This document shows positions 10,622 through 23,354 of a stretch of DNA of 64,000 nt, one piece after another. This stretch comes from Craterostigma plantagineum. Lineage: Eukaryota > Streptophyta > Magnoliopsida > Lamiales > Linderniaceae. The notes below the pieces were generated by a model. It did not search any database. It worked only from the letters and a program-made list of their open reading frames with translations, and was not told the DNA's origin. The stretch covers positions 372,001 through 436,000 of the forward strand of contig JAPQWV010000337.1 in the NCBI GenBank assembly GCA_027422505.1, given 5' to 3'. Every line of letters begins with the position of its first letter. Position 1 is the first letter of the stretch. A program made the position numbers and the translations under genes.

Positions 10622-11785
10622 TTAGTTGAGGAGATTGTTGTCTGTTATGAGCTACTATGATGCTTGTTGTAAGTAATGATGGAATGTTTCAAGGTATTAT
10701 GATGTTTATATATGCATTTTTGTACGCGGAGTTTAATCTTGATTGAGTTTGACCGATGAAACAAAGCCACCTAAGAAAAGACACCGTGTGGGAGGCGAGG
10801 GCGGGCGAGTTGGTGTGTATTTGGTGGGGGGAAAGTGATAAAGGAAGGATCCGAGAAGGACCTGAGAATGATTCTAATAATTTCGTGGAGGACTAAAGAA
10901 TAATTAAACCAACTGGAATTGGACAAGTGGAAAATAACTGCCTCTTCTTTCTCTCCGTACGAATTTTAGGCGGTTTCCGTAACATAACCGACTTTGGAGA
11001 AGCAAAATCGTGTCCGTAATGTGATTATTAAAACGTCCATCAGATGTGGGAGTACTCGTACGGATCTGATGAATAATATCGACAATTTATTAATATCTAG
11101 CATGTTATAGCTCTTAAAATATAAATCTGTAACAGTTTTTTTTTTTACTTTTTGAAAGTTATTTTTAATCGTAATGTTTAATATATGAAACATAAATTAT
11201 TATTGAATTGAAAATATTTCAAGTACAAATATAAAAATTAATTTGTAAGGATATAATCAGCAGAATAAATAAGAACTGTAGGATTAATTTGTAATTACAT
11301 AAATGATAAAATTATAATTAGGTGATAAAATTGTCACACCGAGATAGTTACTCTAATGCGACGAGACTTCATAAAATAGATAATGTCATGGAATTCGACT
11401 TGTATATATTTAGAGCAAGTTGATCAACTTATTACCTATTTGACGAACGCGACTCTTGCTTTTGATTCTTCACAATTATTACGACTCTCAAAATAAAATT
11501 TTAGATAACTATAGATAAAAACCGTCCTCCCCCACAACCTCCATCGCACCCATTTGTTATTGCAGTTTACGGAAGAAAAGCGACCCGATTTTTTCAGGAC
11601 ACGTCATAAACATACTCCGAAGTTTTGGACTTGCAAATCACACGCAGGCACATATTTATGTCTATCAAATTATCCTCAATAAACAATAAATCTGAAGATA
11701 AAGCTAGTGACTGCATTTATTTTATTTTCAATTTTGCAGACAACAAAAGCGAAAGATTCCATCACACAAAGATCACACCGACTAA
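10622..11785. other. Intergenic DNA, no gene seen
   Basis: The upstream flank of the calmodulin-like pseudogene followed by AT-rich sequence and the 3' flank of the gar2-like pseudogene. No repeat or RNA gene was recognised. Confidence 0.4.
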
Positions 11786-12081
11786 TCAGCCAATCCTATT
11801 CCAAGCCTCTCTAAGAAGTTGGTACCTTGTTGCAGCAGAACTAACACGACGACTGCTCTTAAAAAAAGACTGCTGAAGAAACCCATCGACATTCAGAGGT
11901 GAATCAAACAAATCGAGCTCGTCGTCGCTCGTCTGCGATTTCTTCACCACGTACTAATAAGACCATACACTGCTATCTATTTCTCCTATAGCAACGGAAG
12001 AAGCTGATGGGGCAAGGTATGTTATAGGCGGTGCAACACAAGGGAAGTTCGTGGTTGTATTTGTTAGGAGAGTAGGTTGAG

Positions 12082-12102
12082 TGGATTGGTTCAACCAATC
12101 CA
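12082..12102. repeat. Perfect 10-bp palindrome in LTR U3
   Basis: TGGATTGGTT and AACCAATCCA arms separated by a single C. The same palindrome is present in the 3' LTR near 16766. It may be a cis element of the LTR promoter (inference). Confidence 0.8.
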
Positions 12103-12174
12103 TCACTCCACCACTTCCTAATATTATTAATAATAATATTATATAATTAATATTATAATGATTATTAGCAGAAT

Positions 12175-12200
12175 GGTTTGCCTATAAATAGAGGCAAACC
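12175..12200 (+). promoter_or_regulatory. LTR core promoter: TATA box in a hairpin loop
   Basis: GGTTTGCCT and AGGCAAACC form a perfect 9-bp inverted repeat around the loop ATAAATAG, giving the TATA box CTATAAATA. It is conserved in the 3' LTR near 16858-16883. Confidence 0.75.
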
Positions 12201-12498
12201 AATGCAAAGGAAAACACACCAAAGAAAGAAAGAAAGAGAGAGAGAGAGGGAGAAAGAAAGAGAGAGAAAAAAATAGAGGGTTTGTTCGGTATTTGCTCCA
12301 ACTATAAAGAGAGATAGTGAGTGTTTTCTCCTTTATAGATTGAGAGGTTGTAATCCCTGTTTTTACTCCAGTAATAAATTTCTACCTCGCCCGTGGTTTT
12401 TTACCCCAAGTTAAAAGGGGTTTTCCACGTAAATTCCCGTGTCCATTTTATCCTCACAGTCATTTCCAATATTATTACGCTGTCCATTTCGCAACAAG

Positions 12499-12511
12499 TG
12501 GTATCAGAGGC
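12499..12511 (+). other. Primer-binding site, initiator tRNA-Met
   Basis: TGGTATCAGAGGC two bases after the 5' LTR, complementary to the 3' end of plant initiator methionine tRNA apart from a near-terminal difference. Confidence 0.9.
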
Positions 12512-12825
12512 AGTCCTGATTGATATTCCGATTATGCTCTGTGGTTGCAGCTTTGTCTGATCTTCCACATCAGAATGGTTATCGAAAAGGTTTATCGTTA
12601 CGGAAGAGTTTTTTGGCAAGTCGTGGCAATAGACTGTGTAAGTAATTTCTGTCTAGGTGGCTGGTGCCAAGCGGGACACATAGTGACCCCACCAGATCTC
12701 ATCTGGGAATTTACTTAGAAGGGTAATTTTGTCTTGAAAGCTGGTCGCTACCCTTTCTGCAAATTATCTGATCAGTACTATTTGGCTGGACTGTCGAATT
12801 TCCTGACGATAGCGTCGTGGAAAAA

Positions 12826-15800
12826 ATGGCAGCTAAAAATGAAATTGAGAAATTCAACGGGAGAAACTACTCACTGTGGAAAATGAGGATAAAGGCAATA
12901 TGACTCAAAGAAAATAGTCTTGAGGCTATCACTGGCAGACCAACAACAATCACAAGTGACGTCAAATGGAAGAAGACAGATGGGAGAGCCATCGCTAATA
13001 TTTATCTGACATTAGCAGATGATATATTATCAAGCGTCGAAGAGAAAACCAGTGCGAAAGAAATTTGGGACCATCTTGAGAAGTTGTATCAAGTCAAGTC
13101 ACTCCACAGCCGAATTTTCTTGAAGAGAAAATTATACCATCTACGAATGGAAGAATCTTCTTCAGCGACCGAGCACATCAACAAGTTGAACACTTTGTTC
13201 TCTCAACTAAGAGACTTGGACTACAAAATAGAGCCAAGTGAACGTGCTGAGCTTCTACTGCAAAGCTTGCCAGACTCCTACGATCAACTCATCATCAACT
13301 TGAGCAACAACCAAGCTGCGGGAAAACTTATCTTTGATAGTATTGCAGCTGCGGTTCTCGAAGAATAAAGTCGGCGCAATAACAAAGAAGACAAGTTGAT
13401 AATGTCCCAACAGGCGGAAGCTTTGACGGTAACGAGGGCAAGATCAGGAGCTCGTGGTCCAAATGTGAGCCGAAAACGGACAAGATCCGGAGAGTCTGGT
13501 GCAAGTGGGAGTGAAAAACGGCAAAGCCTTGTTATGAAAAATAGGAAGGTTATAAAGTGTTGCCACTGTGGCAAGAAATGTCATATGAAGAAAGATTGTT
13601 GGGCTCTAAACAAAAATCCCAATGCCCAAGGAAACGCCGCCAACACTACCGACGATGGAATTGCCTTGGTGTGTGAACCCGCAACTACTATCGCTGAAAA
13701 GGGAAGATTCAACGACGTGTGGCTCATCGACTCAGCAGCTACCTTCCACATGACCTCTCGAAAGGAATGGTTTCATCAATACGTGCCAACCTTTGGATGA
13801 TATGTCTACAGCTGCAATGACTAGGCGCTGAAAATTGTCGGGGTGGGCACGGTTCAAATAAAGATGTACGACGGCACTGTGCGTACCATCCATGCTGTCC
13901 GACATGTGGAGGGCTTGAAGAAAAATCTGTTGTCTGTGGGACAATTGGATGATCTTGGTTTCAAAATTGAATTGGAAAACAAGATCATGAAGGTATCCAA
14001 AGGAGCACTAGTGGTGATGAAGGGAGAAAAGATAGCTGTAAATCTGTACACGGTGAAGGGAGAGAGTCTGCAAGCAGGGCAAGCATCTGTTGCTACAACA
14101 AGTTCAGGCGAAAAGTCTACAACGACTTGGCACAAGAAACTTGGTCATATGTCTGAACAAGGCATGAAAATTCTTGTGCAAAAGAATCTACTTCCTGGTC
14201 TCACAACGGTAACGTTATCATTCTGTGAGCATTGTATTGTGAGCAAGCAGCATCGCCTGAAGTTCTCCACTCAAATTCTAGAAGCAAAGAAATTCTAGAA
14301 TTGGTCCACTCTGACGTATGGCAAGCACCGGTCGCATCCCTGGGAGGAGCCAACTACTTCGTATCATTCATAGACAACTACTCCAAGAGATGCTGGGTGT
14401 ATCCAATCAAGAAGAAGGACGAAGTATTTCCTATCTTCAAAACATACAAGGCGCGAGTTGAACTTGAAGCCGGCAGAAAAATCAAGTGTCTCCGGTCAGA
14501 TAATGGAGGGGAATATACTGGCAAAGAATTCACTGAATTCTGCAATGGCGCGGGCATCAGAAGATAGTTCACCACGGCTTACACTCCACAACAAAATGGA
14601 GTGGCAGAGCGGTTGAATAGGACCCTGTTGGAAAGAACAAGGGCTATGTTGAGAACTACGGGCCTGGAAAAGAAGTTCTGGGCGGAAGCGGTCTGTACTG
14701 CCTATTATGTGGTGAATCGGGCTCCATCTACTGCTATAGAGATGCGAACACTGATAGAAATGTGGACTGGTGGACCTGCAGATTATTCAGACCTCCATAT
14801 ATTTGGAAGTTCAACGTACGCGATGTACTACAACCAAGAAACAACGAAGTTGGATCCAAAGTCGAGGAAATACCTATTCTTGGGGTATGCTGATGGAGTA
14901 AAGGGGTATCGCTTGTGGGATCTCACTGACCACAAAGTGATTATCAGCAGAGATGTTATCTTATTGGAGGATGACAATCAAGAGCAAGTCGAATATGATA
15001 GTAGTTCAAAAGGCGTGACAAAAACTACATCGATGAAGAGAAAATTGGAGCAATATAATTCTTCTGAAGCTGAACCGGCGCACGAAGAGCTCGACCCAGT
15101 CGAATCTGAAGTACCGGATCACTTGCGGTCATCACGCGAGCGTAGACCGCCAAGTTGGCACTCAGATTATGAGATAGAGAGCAATGCATACTGTTTTCTA
15201 ACGGAGGATGGAGAGCCAACCACTTTCCAAGAAGCACTGAATAATTCAGATGCGAGTCTGTGGATTTCAGCGATGCAAGAGGAAATAGAAGCTCTCTATA
15301 AAAATAAGACATGGGAGTTGGTGCCATTACCGCAAGGAAGGAAACCCATTGGCAACAAATGGGTGTACAAAATCAAGCGGAATGGTGATGACCAGGTGGA
15401 GCGCTACCGTGCTAGACTGGTTGTAAAGGGATATGCTCAGAAAGAACGGATTGAATTCAACGAAATTTTCTCACCAGTGGTACGACTTACAACAGTCAGG
15501 GTGGTCTTGTCAATATGTGCTACATTCGACATGCATCTTGAGTAGCTGGACGTGAAGACGGCCTTTCTCCATGGAGACCTGGATGAAGAAATATATATGC
15601 TTCAACCAGAAGGATTCGAGGAACAAGGAAAAGAAGATCTGGTTTACAGATTGATCAAATCTCTCTATGGGCTCAAACAAGCACCTCGAGCGGGTACAAG
15701 AGATTTGATTCCTTCATAATGAGTCTTGGTTATAACAAGCTATATTCAGATCCTTGTGCGTATTTCAAGAGATTTGGCGATGATGATTACATCATGTTGC

Positions 15801-16673
15801 TGTTGTACGTCGACGATATACTGGTAGCAGGACCCAACAAAGGTCGTATCAGAACTTTAAAAACTCAATTGGCTAGTGAATTCGAAATGAAGGACTTGGG
15901 GCCAGCAAACAAAATTCTTGGCGTGAAAATATCTACCCCTCTTGCTGCTAATTTCAAGCAATCCTCCGAGATGTGTCCTACTGATGAAGACGAGAGGATA
16001 GAGATGTCTCGACTGCCATATGCATCAGCGGTAGGAAGTCTAATGTTCGCAATGATCTATACTAGACCGGACATTGCCCATGCAGTGGGAGTTGTTAGCG
16101 AATACATGTCCAACCCTGGCCGGGAGCACTGGAGTGATGTTAAAAGGATTCTCAGATATATCAAGGGAACCTCAGATCTGGCCTTATATTACGGAGGTAC
16201 ATTTTATTGTCCATGGTTTTGTTGATGCAGATTATGCAGGTGAACTTGATAAAAGCAGATCCACAACCGGATATATGTTCAGTCTTGCTGGCGGTGCCGT
16301 AAGCTGGGTTTCAAAACTGCAGTCCGTTGTTGTAACGTCAACAACGGAAGCAGAATATGTCGCAGCTACGCAAGCCAGTAAAGAGGCAATATGGTTGAAG
16401 ATGTTGCTGGAAGAACTCGGCCACAAACAGGAGAAAATTATTCTCTATTGTGATAGCCAGAGTGCATTGCATCTTGCAAGGAATCCAGCATATCATTCAA
16501 GAACCAAACACATCCGGGTCCAATACCACTTTCGTGAACAAGTGTAAGAAGGAACAGTGGACATGAAAAGAGTTCATACTGCGGATAATCTGGCAGACTA
16601 CATGACCAAAGCAATTCCTGTGGACAAGTTTATATGGTGTCGTTCCTCCTATGGATTGACAGAATCTAAGTAA
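12826..16673 (+). pseudogene. Copia 1 gag-pol polyprotein, multiple stops and frameshifts
   Basis: Starts MAAKNEIEKFNGRNYSLWKMR at 12826. A TGA follows at 12901, then a UBN2-type gag region (13084-13365), a zinc knuckle CCHCGKKCHMKKDC (13560), a protease segment WLIDSAATFHMT (13720), GAG-pre-integrase and integrase (14100-14900, with TPQQNGVAERLNRT), reverse transcriptase with YVDDILVAG (15805), and RNase H with DADYAGELDKSRSTTGY and TTEAEYVAA (16230-16360). It ends at the TAA at 16671-16673. Interruptions include stops at 13366, 13798, 14566 and 15543 and frame changes near 14200, 15690 and 16195. Order and motifs match the TNT1/Tork group of Copia. Confidence 0.9.
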
Positions 16674-16734
16674 CATGAAAAGGCGAGCTAGAAGAATGGT
16701 GTGAAGATCTGATTGCGCCTCAATCAAATTTTCA

Positions 16735-16743
16735 AGTGGGAGA
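16735..16743 (+). other. Polypurine tract of Copia 1
   Basis: AGTGGGAGA directly before the 3' LTR, the usual plus-strand primer position. Confidence 0.75.
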
Positions 16744-16744
16744 T

Positions 16745-17173
16745 TGTTAGGAGAGTAGGTTGAGTGGATTGGTTCAACCAATCCATCACTCCACCACTTC
16801 CTAATATTATTAATAATAATATTATATAATTAATATTATAATGATTATTAGAAGAATGGTTTGCCTATAAATAGAGGCAAACCAATGCAAAGGAAAACAC
16901 ACCAAAGAAAGAAAGGAAAGAGAGAGAGGGAGAAAGAAAGAGAGAGAAAAAAATTAGAGGGTTTGTTCGGTATTTGCTCCAACTATAAAGAGAGATAGTG
17001 AGTGTTTTCTCCTTTATAGATTGAGAGGTTGTAACCCCTGTTTTTACCCCAGTAATAAATTTCTACCACGCCCGTGGTTACCCCAAGTTAAAAGGAGTTT
17101 TCCACGTAAATTCCCGTGTCCATTTTATCCTCACAGTCATTTCCAATATTATTACGCTGTCCATTTCGCAACA
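16745..17173 (+). repeat. 3' LTR of Copia 1
   Basis: 429 bases, nearly the same as the 5' LTR. The six-base length difference lies mostly in the AG-rich microsatellite. Followed by the target duplication GTATT. Confidence 0.95.
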
Positions 17174-20021
17174 GTATTTGCTACACCACAATTATCCTCA
17201 CCATGAGGATCCTGCTAAGGAACAAGGGACAAATATCAATAAATACTACATAGAAAGCTTAAAAGTTGCACACCCGTAAGGAAAAAAAATGGCCTACAAA
17301 CCTCTAAATTCAAGGCTTCGAGTACAACTCTGGGAATTGGGTCGGGGCAAAACTCATCTGGGACGAAGGAGTTGAGAACCCTTCGTATCAGTGGGGAACC
17401 AAATGTAGGACACACCTGGATATCAACAGAGTTGGGATAATCATTAAATACATTTATATATTAATGGTTCCTCAATGCGTTGAAAAGTATAAATTTTTGT
17501 GATTTGGCACGATCTCAATGAAGTTAGATTCAATCGAACGAATATCTACATTAATGCAGGAGTTGAGCTTTCGCAGGAGTCTCGTGTTAACCAACCTCTT
17601 TCCTGACAGTCCGACTCAGTAGCATGTCTTCGTGGAGCAGCATAAGATCGCTCAGTGCATTGAGGAGACGGAAGCACTTTGATGATGGGTCATGTGATCT
17701 CCTATCATCATCTTCGCATCATGGTCATCATGTTCCATGCAGTCGCCATCCTCGGGGAAACAATCATCATCAGTACCAAATAGATCGGTAAGCCATCTAC
17801 ACCAATTGCCTATCTGTGAAATTAAGAATTCACCTTTCCCATGGTGAGTAGCAATCCTCTCATTTAGTTGGTAGGCAACGAATATAATAAATGGCTAATA
17901 AGGCTTACTGCATTTTTCAGCTGAGCACCGGCACCGAAGCTGGATTTGCCTGCTGGAATGGGAAGAACATTGGGGTTGCTAATAGGGTCAGCCACATGAT
18001 CTGTTGGAATCTCATCAGCTGATTCTCGAAGAATTGCGTTAAACATGGCCACATCTAGCCGGGCTATCAATTGCTCCATTATCTGTTTAGCACGAATAGA
18101 ACATTAAAATATGTAAAAATGAATTCTTCAAATGGTTAACATGGAAAAAATGCAAAAAAAAAAAAAGTAAAAAAATTATAGTTATCCAAGGCATACCAAT
18201 CTGTAGAGCACAGACATGCAACCACATTGATGTCCTTCTGCTTGAAGAGGGCATATCCTTTCACTTGCATCCCGAAAAGCCCTTTCCCACAGTTCGACTG
18301 AATAATTTGGCTGCTGTTGTTCTATCGAATTGTTTTTTGATGACTTGGTGGATTCAGCATTTGTGCTCTTTGCAATTGATTTCGCAACACCCGACTGCAT
18401 GTGTGGTGTAAAGGTCTGAAGGGGAAAACAAAAAAAAAAGGAGAAAATGTGAGCAGTTCATTTTGATTTGATTATGCTGTCAAAACATAGAGTGTAAACA
18501 TGTACCTGCCACCATAAAGATTCGATGATTCGGGAAATGATCCATTTATCAAACTTTTCCAAGGCATGCACAAAACTTTGCGGATTTTCCCACTCATAAA
18601 AGTCTTCTTCAGTAGAATTTCTCAAACCTGGATTAGCAGGAGATGGTTCCCATTTAAGAGGAAGGATTTTCTTGCTCGATTTCTTGTCTCCGGTTAATCC
18701 ACCAGTCAGAAAATGGGAAGATCCCGGCAACTTGTCCCCAAAGGACTTGATTATTATCGCCCTTAGTACTATGACGTTTGATAGCCAGAAACTTAATCTG
18801 ATCCACACAAGAAGCAGTGTTATCAACGCGTGTGAGTATATATCAAGCTGAGGAGTTAACACAGAACACGAGATTGATATTGAGTAATTGCTATGTCCAT
18901 AGTAAAAAGAACAGAAAAATATATAAATTGTTAGGTGAAGAAAACAGAAGTATAGCAAATCCAAACAATCACATCTTTGAAGAAAAAAAGTATTATGTTT
19001 GGACAGAACAAGCTTCAAAAAATTGTCAGAATCACGCATATAAGCATACCTAGGAACATCATTGCCACACGCTTTTGCTACTAAAACTAGTCCAGACATT
19101 ATACTATTGGCAGCACTTGCTCTCCTTGATTTCAAGTTATGCTTGCTGGCATGAAAATAGAGCCTTGAGAGGCATCGAGCTGGAGCATGCACTTTAGTAG
19201 CGGAACTTACATGTTCTGTAATGACAGAATATAGACTGATCTCAATACTAGCTGCTTCTATTAATTCTCCTTCTAGAACTTGTACCTTGTGTTCTAATTG
19301 CTGCATTTTGCTCTCTAAAAGCTGGTTTCTTGTTTCCTTAATAAACACCTTAGAGTCTTTGTGTCCGCTTCTTACATAGCCTTGACTCTTATTCTGAGCA
19401 TCTGATATAATGAACTGATTGCTTCTAACCGATCCATCGCTCTTGATTGAATCCGTCAGTGATCTAACAGACTTTCCCTGCTTTGATCTATCAACAGCAG
19501 GTATACTACTAATGGCTTTGTCCTCCCTTGATGAACAGACTGTGTCATCTCCAGATATAATCAGTTGCTGAATCTCACTCTGAGAAGAGATGCTTTTTAG
19601 ACCGTCCTCAATTTCTTGCTCTTGCTGTATACAATAGCTATTTCTCTAGAATGAGTCTCATGTTCCGCTCTGCACTCATCATCTGAGAAATCAAGCTGGG
19701 TATGACTGTCTCTTTCAGACACAAGCAAACTGTCAGAATCAGGGGGCGAAGCATCCTCAAAATCAAGCTCTGCATTTTAATGCACATTAGACTCTGCAGG
19801 TTTTATTTCAGCAGAAGAAATGGAACTTCCATTTTTTCGCTCGGATTAATGTCACCAAGAGCCTTATGGATTCGTTGAATTCGATTCTTCCATCGCCAAC
19901 ACCTGAACCAGTAGTACCCAGTAAAGGGACAACTTGATTGGTCGAGCCAGAGGCTCGATCTCCATGGTCCCATCGGATCAATACAGAGCGAACAGTTCTT
20001 AGAGACTGAGATGGCAGCCAT

Positions 20022-20720
20022 GGTTTAATCTCCTGAATGTGAATTATGTAATCAAGATGAAATGAAGGGTTTTTTCGGGGTTTAGTCCTCGGGCCCAGTA
20101 CCATTGTCGCGATATCGTGTCTGCGCGATACCCTGTCTGCTTGCTTCTACTTAGATTAAAACATGCCTAGAAAATAAAAAAGTAGAAACATGATCAAATG
20201 AAATAAAAATGCAAAACATTTTTGGCACATTAGCGAATCAAAGACTACGAAAATCAGTGAAGCTGGGAACCAAATGCAGATAAATATTAGAGAGAAGAAA
20301 AATGGGAAAGGAAATCAGATCCCAAACACTGCCGACGGAACAAAAGTAAATGCTTTACAAAGCAACTCAAAATTCAATACGTCACAAGCACCGACATCAC
20401 GATTCACAATGCAGCACAACACTGAATCACAGATAATACTCGCAAGTCGCTACATAAAAGTATCACCGTAGACATGCATAAGATCAAAGCAAATATACAA
20501 ATCTAACAAGTAAAGTGCAAACTACAGAACCTAGACCATCTCCAACCGAAAAATACATTCTCAAACTCAAACGCATTCTCAAACTCAAAATACAGTAATT
20601 CTTCTCCAACCGATCAATTCATTCTCAAACTCAATAGACTATTTTGTAATATTCAATTCCATACCAATTTTTACAAATTTCAATACTACCAACATATTTT
20701 ACGACTTTACAAATTAGACT
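20022..20720. other. Flank between gar2-like pseudogene and Gypsy element A
   Basis: No supportable gene. Around 20530-20640 there is a short repeated phrase (TCTCCAACCGA, and CATTCTCAAACTCAA three or four times) typical of a degenerate small repeat. Confidence 0.4.
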
Positions 20721-21404
20721 TGATAGGGGTGACCTTCGGTTCAGCATCCCGCCTAACTCGAATACCTGATGATAGTGACTTTTGGAACATAAGAGCAGGT
20801 AAGTAGGATATCTGGGGACATGGACCTTGTACGGAAAAAGTAAGATGGGCTCTGACAACGAAATAGCTTGAGCGGGAAATATCGGGCAAAGCCGACCAAG
20901 GGACACGTGGATGGCTGTGAGTGGTCGACATTGTGAACAGAGAGGAGGCGCGCCAGTCTGACAATAGTACACTTGCAGGTGCTGTCTCTCCTAAGTTGTA
21001 CCAGATGTCACTGTCAAGTCAAGTGGTCCCAAAATGTGCCAGCTAGGAAAACAAAGAGAAAAGGAATTATGGGAATAGAGAAAAGGGAGACTCAACACAA
21101 CACGCAAAACACTTAGATATTTTTCCTGTATTCATCTTCTTCTTCACGAGAAAAGCACTGTAACGAGAGAAGTGAGGTCGAGTGTGTGTAAATCCCGACT
21201 GTCACTAGTAAACACTATTTCCGGCGGCCCGTGGACGTAGGATTTTTGTCTGAACCACATAAAAACCTTGTCTCTTTCATTTCTTCCTTTCTCAGCACTA
21301 AAATACAGATTCTAAAACGCATCAAGAACATCAAACCCAGTCCGTTTCACCCATCACTATTTTTCCTGGACCAAGTATTGTTGATCGGGGTCATACCTGC
21401 ATCA
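20721..21404 (+). repeat. 5' LTR of Gypsy A
   Basis: 684 bases. Shares the block CGGCGGCCCGTGGACGTAGG and the terminal TTGTTGATCGGGGTCA with the LTR of element B, although the rest differs. Confidence 0.9.
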
Positions 21405-21406
21405 AA

Positions 21407-21423
21407 TGGCACCGTCTGTGGGA
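21407..21423 (+). other. Probable primer-binding site of Gypsy A
   Basis: TGGCACCGTCTGTGGGA two bases after the LTR. This TGGCGCCGTCTGTGGG-type motif is usual at this position in plant Gypsy elements; the cognate tRNA is not certain from sequence alone. Confidence 0.65.
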
Positions 21424-21616
21424 AAGATGGACTGAAACGTTAGTGCGCTGGGTAATAATAGCAAGGAAAATAGACTGTTTCCGCGTCTGTTTGAAGATAA
21501 GCAAGAAAGGTAAACCAAACGTGTGTCTGTTTGAAGGTGAGACGTGAGAGAGACAGTAGAAGAGTGCCATCATTAGGGGAGCAGTAGGTCTTAAGGACGG
21601 ATAGAAGTTGGTCAGG

Positions 21617-23349
21617 ATGGAGGAACAATTGCCATTGGCACAAAACCTGCAAGGGCGATTTGAGGAAGCCGCCGGGGAAATAGGGGAAAACCCTATGCCG
21701 GCTCTGACGTTGGCCTCGCTGATCGAAACCCCAGCGATTACACCGACACCCACCTTTGCAGGACCGTCTGGAGCCGTCCCTCCTCAAACTCCCATAACCA
21801 TGACGGTGGAACAGCTAGATTTGTTGGTGAAAAACGCAGTGGATGCGGCCATAACCACTAAGAAGGCGATGAGCAAGGGTAAACTGAAGCAGCCCTTCTC
21901 TGATCAGGGCAGAACCTCAGACGGACATGTCTCAGAGTGGGCGGAGACCGTAGGAGAGAATGCGGTGGCCGGTGAAGAGACCTTACGCCCCCCGCCGGAA
22001 AGGAACCCGTCAAGGAGAGAAGTTGCCCAAGAAGGAGGAAATGACGGACCAGTGATTCCAACACCTAAACGAGGAGAGGAACCCCTCAGAGGAGTTCATG
22101 AAGGGCCAGTGAACCCGATGAATGTCGTACCTCCAGCGACCATAGCCAGCGAATGCAGGATGGAAGGAGATAGGAAAACCAGAGAACATAAAGTGGAGGT
22201 GAGGAGCTATAGCATGCGTGGTCGAGAGGGAGCTGCCAGTTCGAAGGGGCAGAAGCTCCAAAGGCAGGTGTCGGACCTCAGGAAAATAATAGACGAGATG
22301 CGGAACAAGACTACTAGGCCACATCTCCGAGGGCTGCACCAGGCCGTCACGCCTTTCGCCAAGGAGTTGTTGGAGGGAGAAGTAGCGCTCAACTTTAAAC
22401 AGCTGCCGTACGAGTACGATGGTACCACCGACCCGGAGGAACACGTGCTACGTTTTAAGAACACCATCTTGTTGCATAACTTTTCGGAAGGAGTGAAGTG
22501 TAGGGTTTTCCTAACAACACTGGTGAGAGCTGCCCAGCAGTGGTTTAGCCAGCTAGGATCGGAGGTTATCCACTCATTCGAGGAGTTCCAAGAGATGTTC
22601 ATCAACCAGTTTGCTAGCGCTCGGAAGCCTCCTAAATCTGATATGTCCTTGTTTCAAGTCAAGCAGTGATCAGACGAAAGCCTTCAATCTTATATTAGAA
22701 GATTCAATGTGGCAGCCTTAGAGGTACCCTCCGCCACCACTTCCGTTAAAATTAACGCTTTGGTTCATGGTTTGCAGGTTGGCGACTTCTTCGCGTCGCT
22801 CTCCAAAAAGCCCCCACAAACGTTCGAGGAACTGTTGGGCAGAGCTGATAAGTACATAAATCTGGAGGAAAGCAGGCTGGCAAAGATTCGAGAGGTAACG
22901 CCCAGAATAGTACCTAAGAAAGAAACACAGAACCATAATAGGAACAAGGGAAATGTCCGAGTGGCTCACCCCTCAGCGACCAAAAGGCTTATACCAGGTG
23001 GTGCGAACAGGTTTCTTCCTAGGTATCAGAAATACACTCCTCTACGAACGAGCTTGGAAGAGGTCCTGGCCGTGGCATCAAGACATCCAGACATCAGATA
23101 CCTCGAGCCAGTCCTCGAAGACACCCGAAGCCTACGTTGGGGCCCTTCTGCCGTTACCATAACGAATATGGGCATCACACCGACAACTGCACTCACCTGA
23201 AGAAGAGGTAGAAAGGCTGATAAAAGCAGGGCACCTTAAGGAGTTTATATGTCGAGATCGAGGGCCGGTCCCACCAGCACATCCCCGGGAGAAGGAAGGT
23301 GCTGGGCAAGACAATGGGAAGCAACCTATGCGGGAGCCTAACAGGCTTG
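21617..23349 (+). pseudogene. Gypsy A gag, interrupted
   Basis: From the ATG at 21617 a long proline/glycine/charged N-terminal region leads to the retrotransposon gag domain (TPFAKELLEGEVALNF at about residue 245; YDGTTDPEEHVLRF at about 265). A TGA at 22667-22669 interrupts it, after which SDESLQSYIRRFN continues in the same frame. Near 22950-23140 the frame changes. A CHHC zinc-knuckle variant (CRYHNEYGHHTDNC) lies at about 23146-23187 and continues to EFICRDRGPVPP. The reading is then cut by insertion of element B at 23355. Gag proteins coat the genomic RNA in the cytoplasmic particle; this copy cannot make an intact one. Confidence 0.85.
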
Positions 23350-23354
23350 GTCCC

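Larger units (their letters stand above)
12062..12496 (+). repeat. 5' LTR of Copia 1
   Basis: 435 bases, TGTTAG...AACA. Contains a 10-bp palindrome (12082-12102), a TATA-type promoter set in a hairpin (12175-12200), and an AG-rich microsatellite (about 12225-12270) downstream of it. Confidence 0.95.
12062..17173 (+). mobile_element. Ty1/Copia retrotransposon 1 (Tork/TNT1-like), degenerate
   Basis: Two direct LTRs (12062-12496 and 16745-17173) start TGTTAG and end AACA. They are flanked by the 5-bp duplication GTATT (12057-12061 and 17174-17178). The order is LTR, tRNA-Met primer site, gag-pol, polypurine tract, LTR, with integrase before reverse transcriptase, which defines Copia. It lies opposite in direction to the host pseudogene it interrupts. 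Stops and frameshifts in gag-pol show it is no longer autonomous. Confidence 0.95.
11786..20021 (-). pseudogene. Nucleolar gar2-like (At2g42320-type) protein gene, split by a Copia insertion
   Basis: Minus-strand exons carry family hallmarks: a coiled coil (QQLEHKVQVLEGELIEAA, near 19300), RRASAANSIMSGLVLVAKACGNDVPR (19050-19130), SRIIESLWWQ (18510), ELWERAFRDASERICPL (18260), MEQLIARLDVAMFNAILRES (18050), the exon near 17350 with NSFVPDEFCPDPIP, and a last exon ending RYQLLREAWNRIG and TGA at 11786-11788. Splice signals are good (for example LKNA|GTAAGC near 17913; WWQ|GT near 18506). The last exon is interrupted between 12056 and 17174 by Copia element 1, with AATAC duplicated. Other lesions are frameshifts near 19640 and 17680, a stop near 19780, and a TAG at 11954-11956. 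The N-terminal start is uncertain. Biochemical function is unknown for this plant family. Confidence 0.7.

Noticed and set aside
17021..17206. ORF across the 3' LTR of Copia 1 into the flank
   Set aside because: It spans LTR and host exon in the wrong direction; chance frame.
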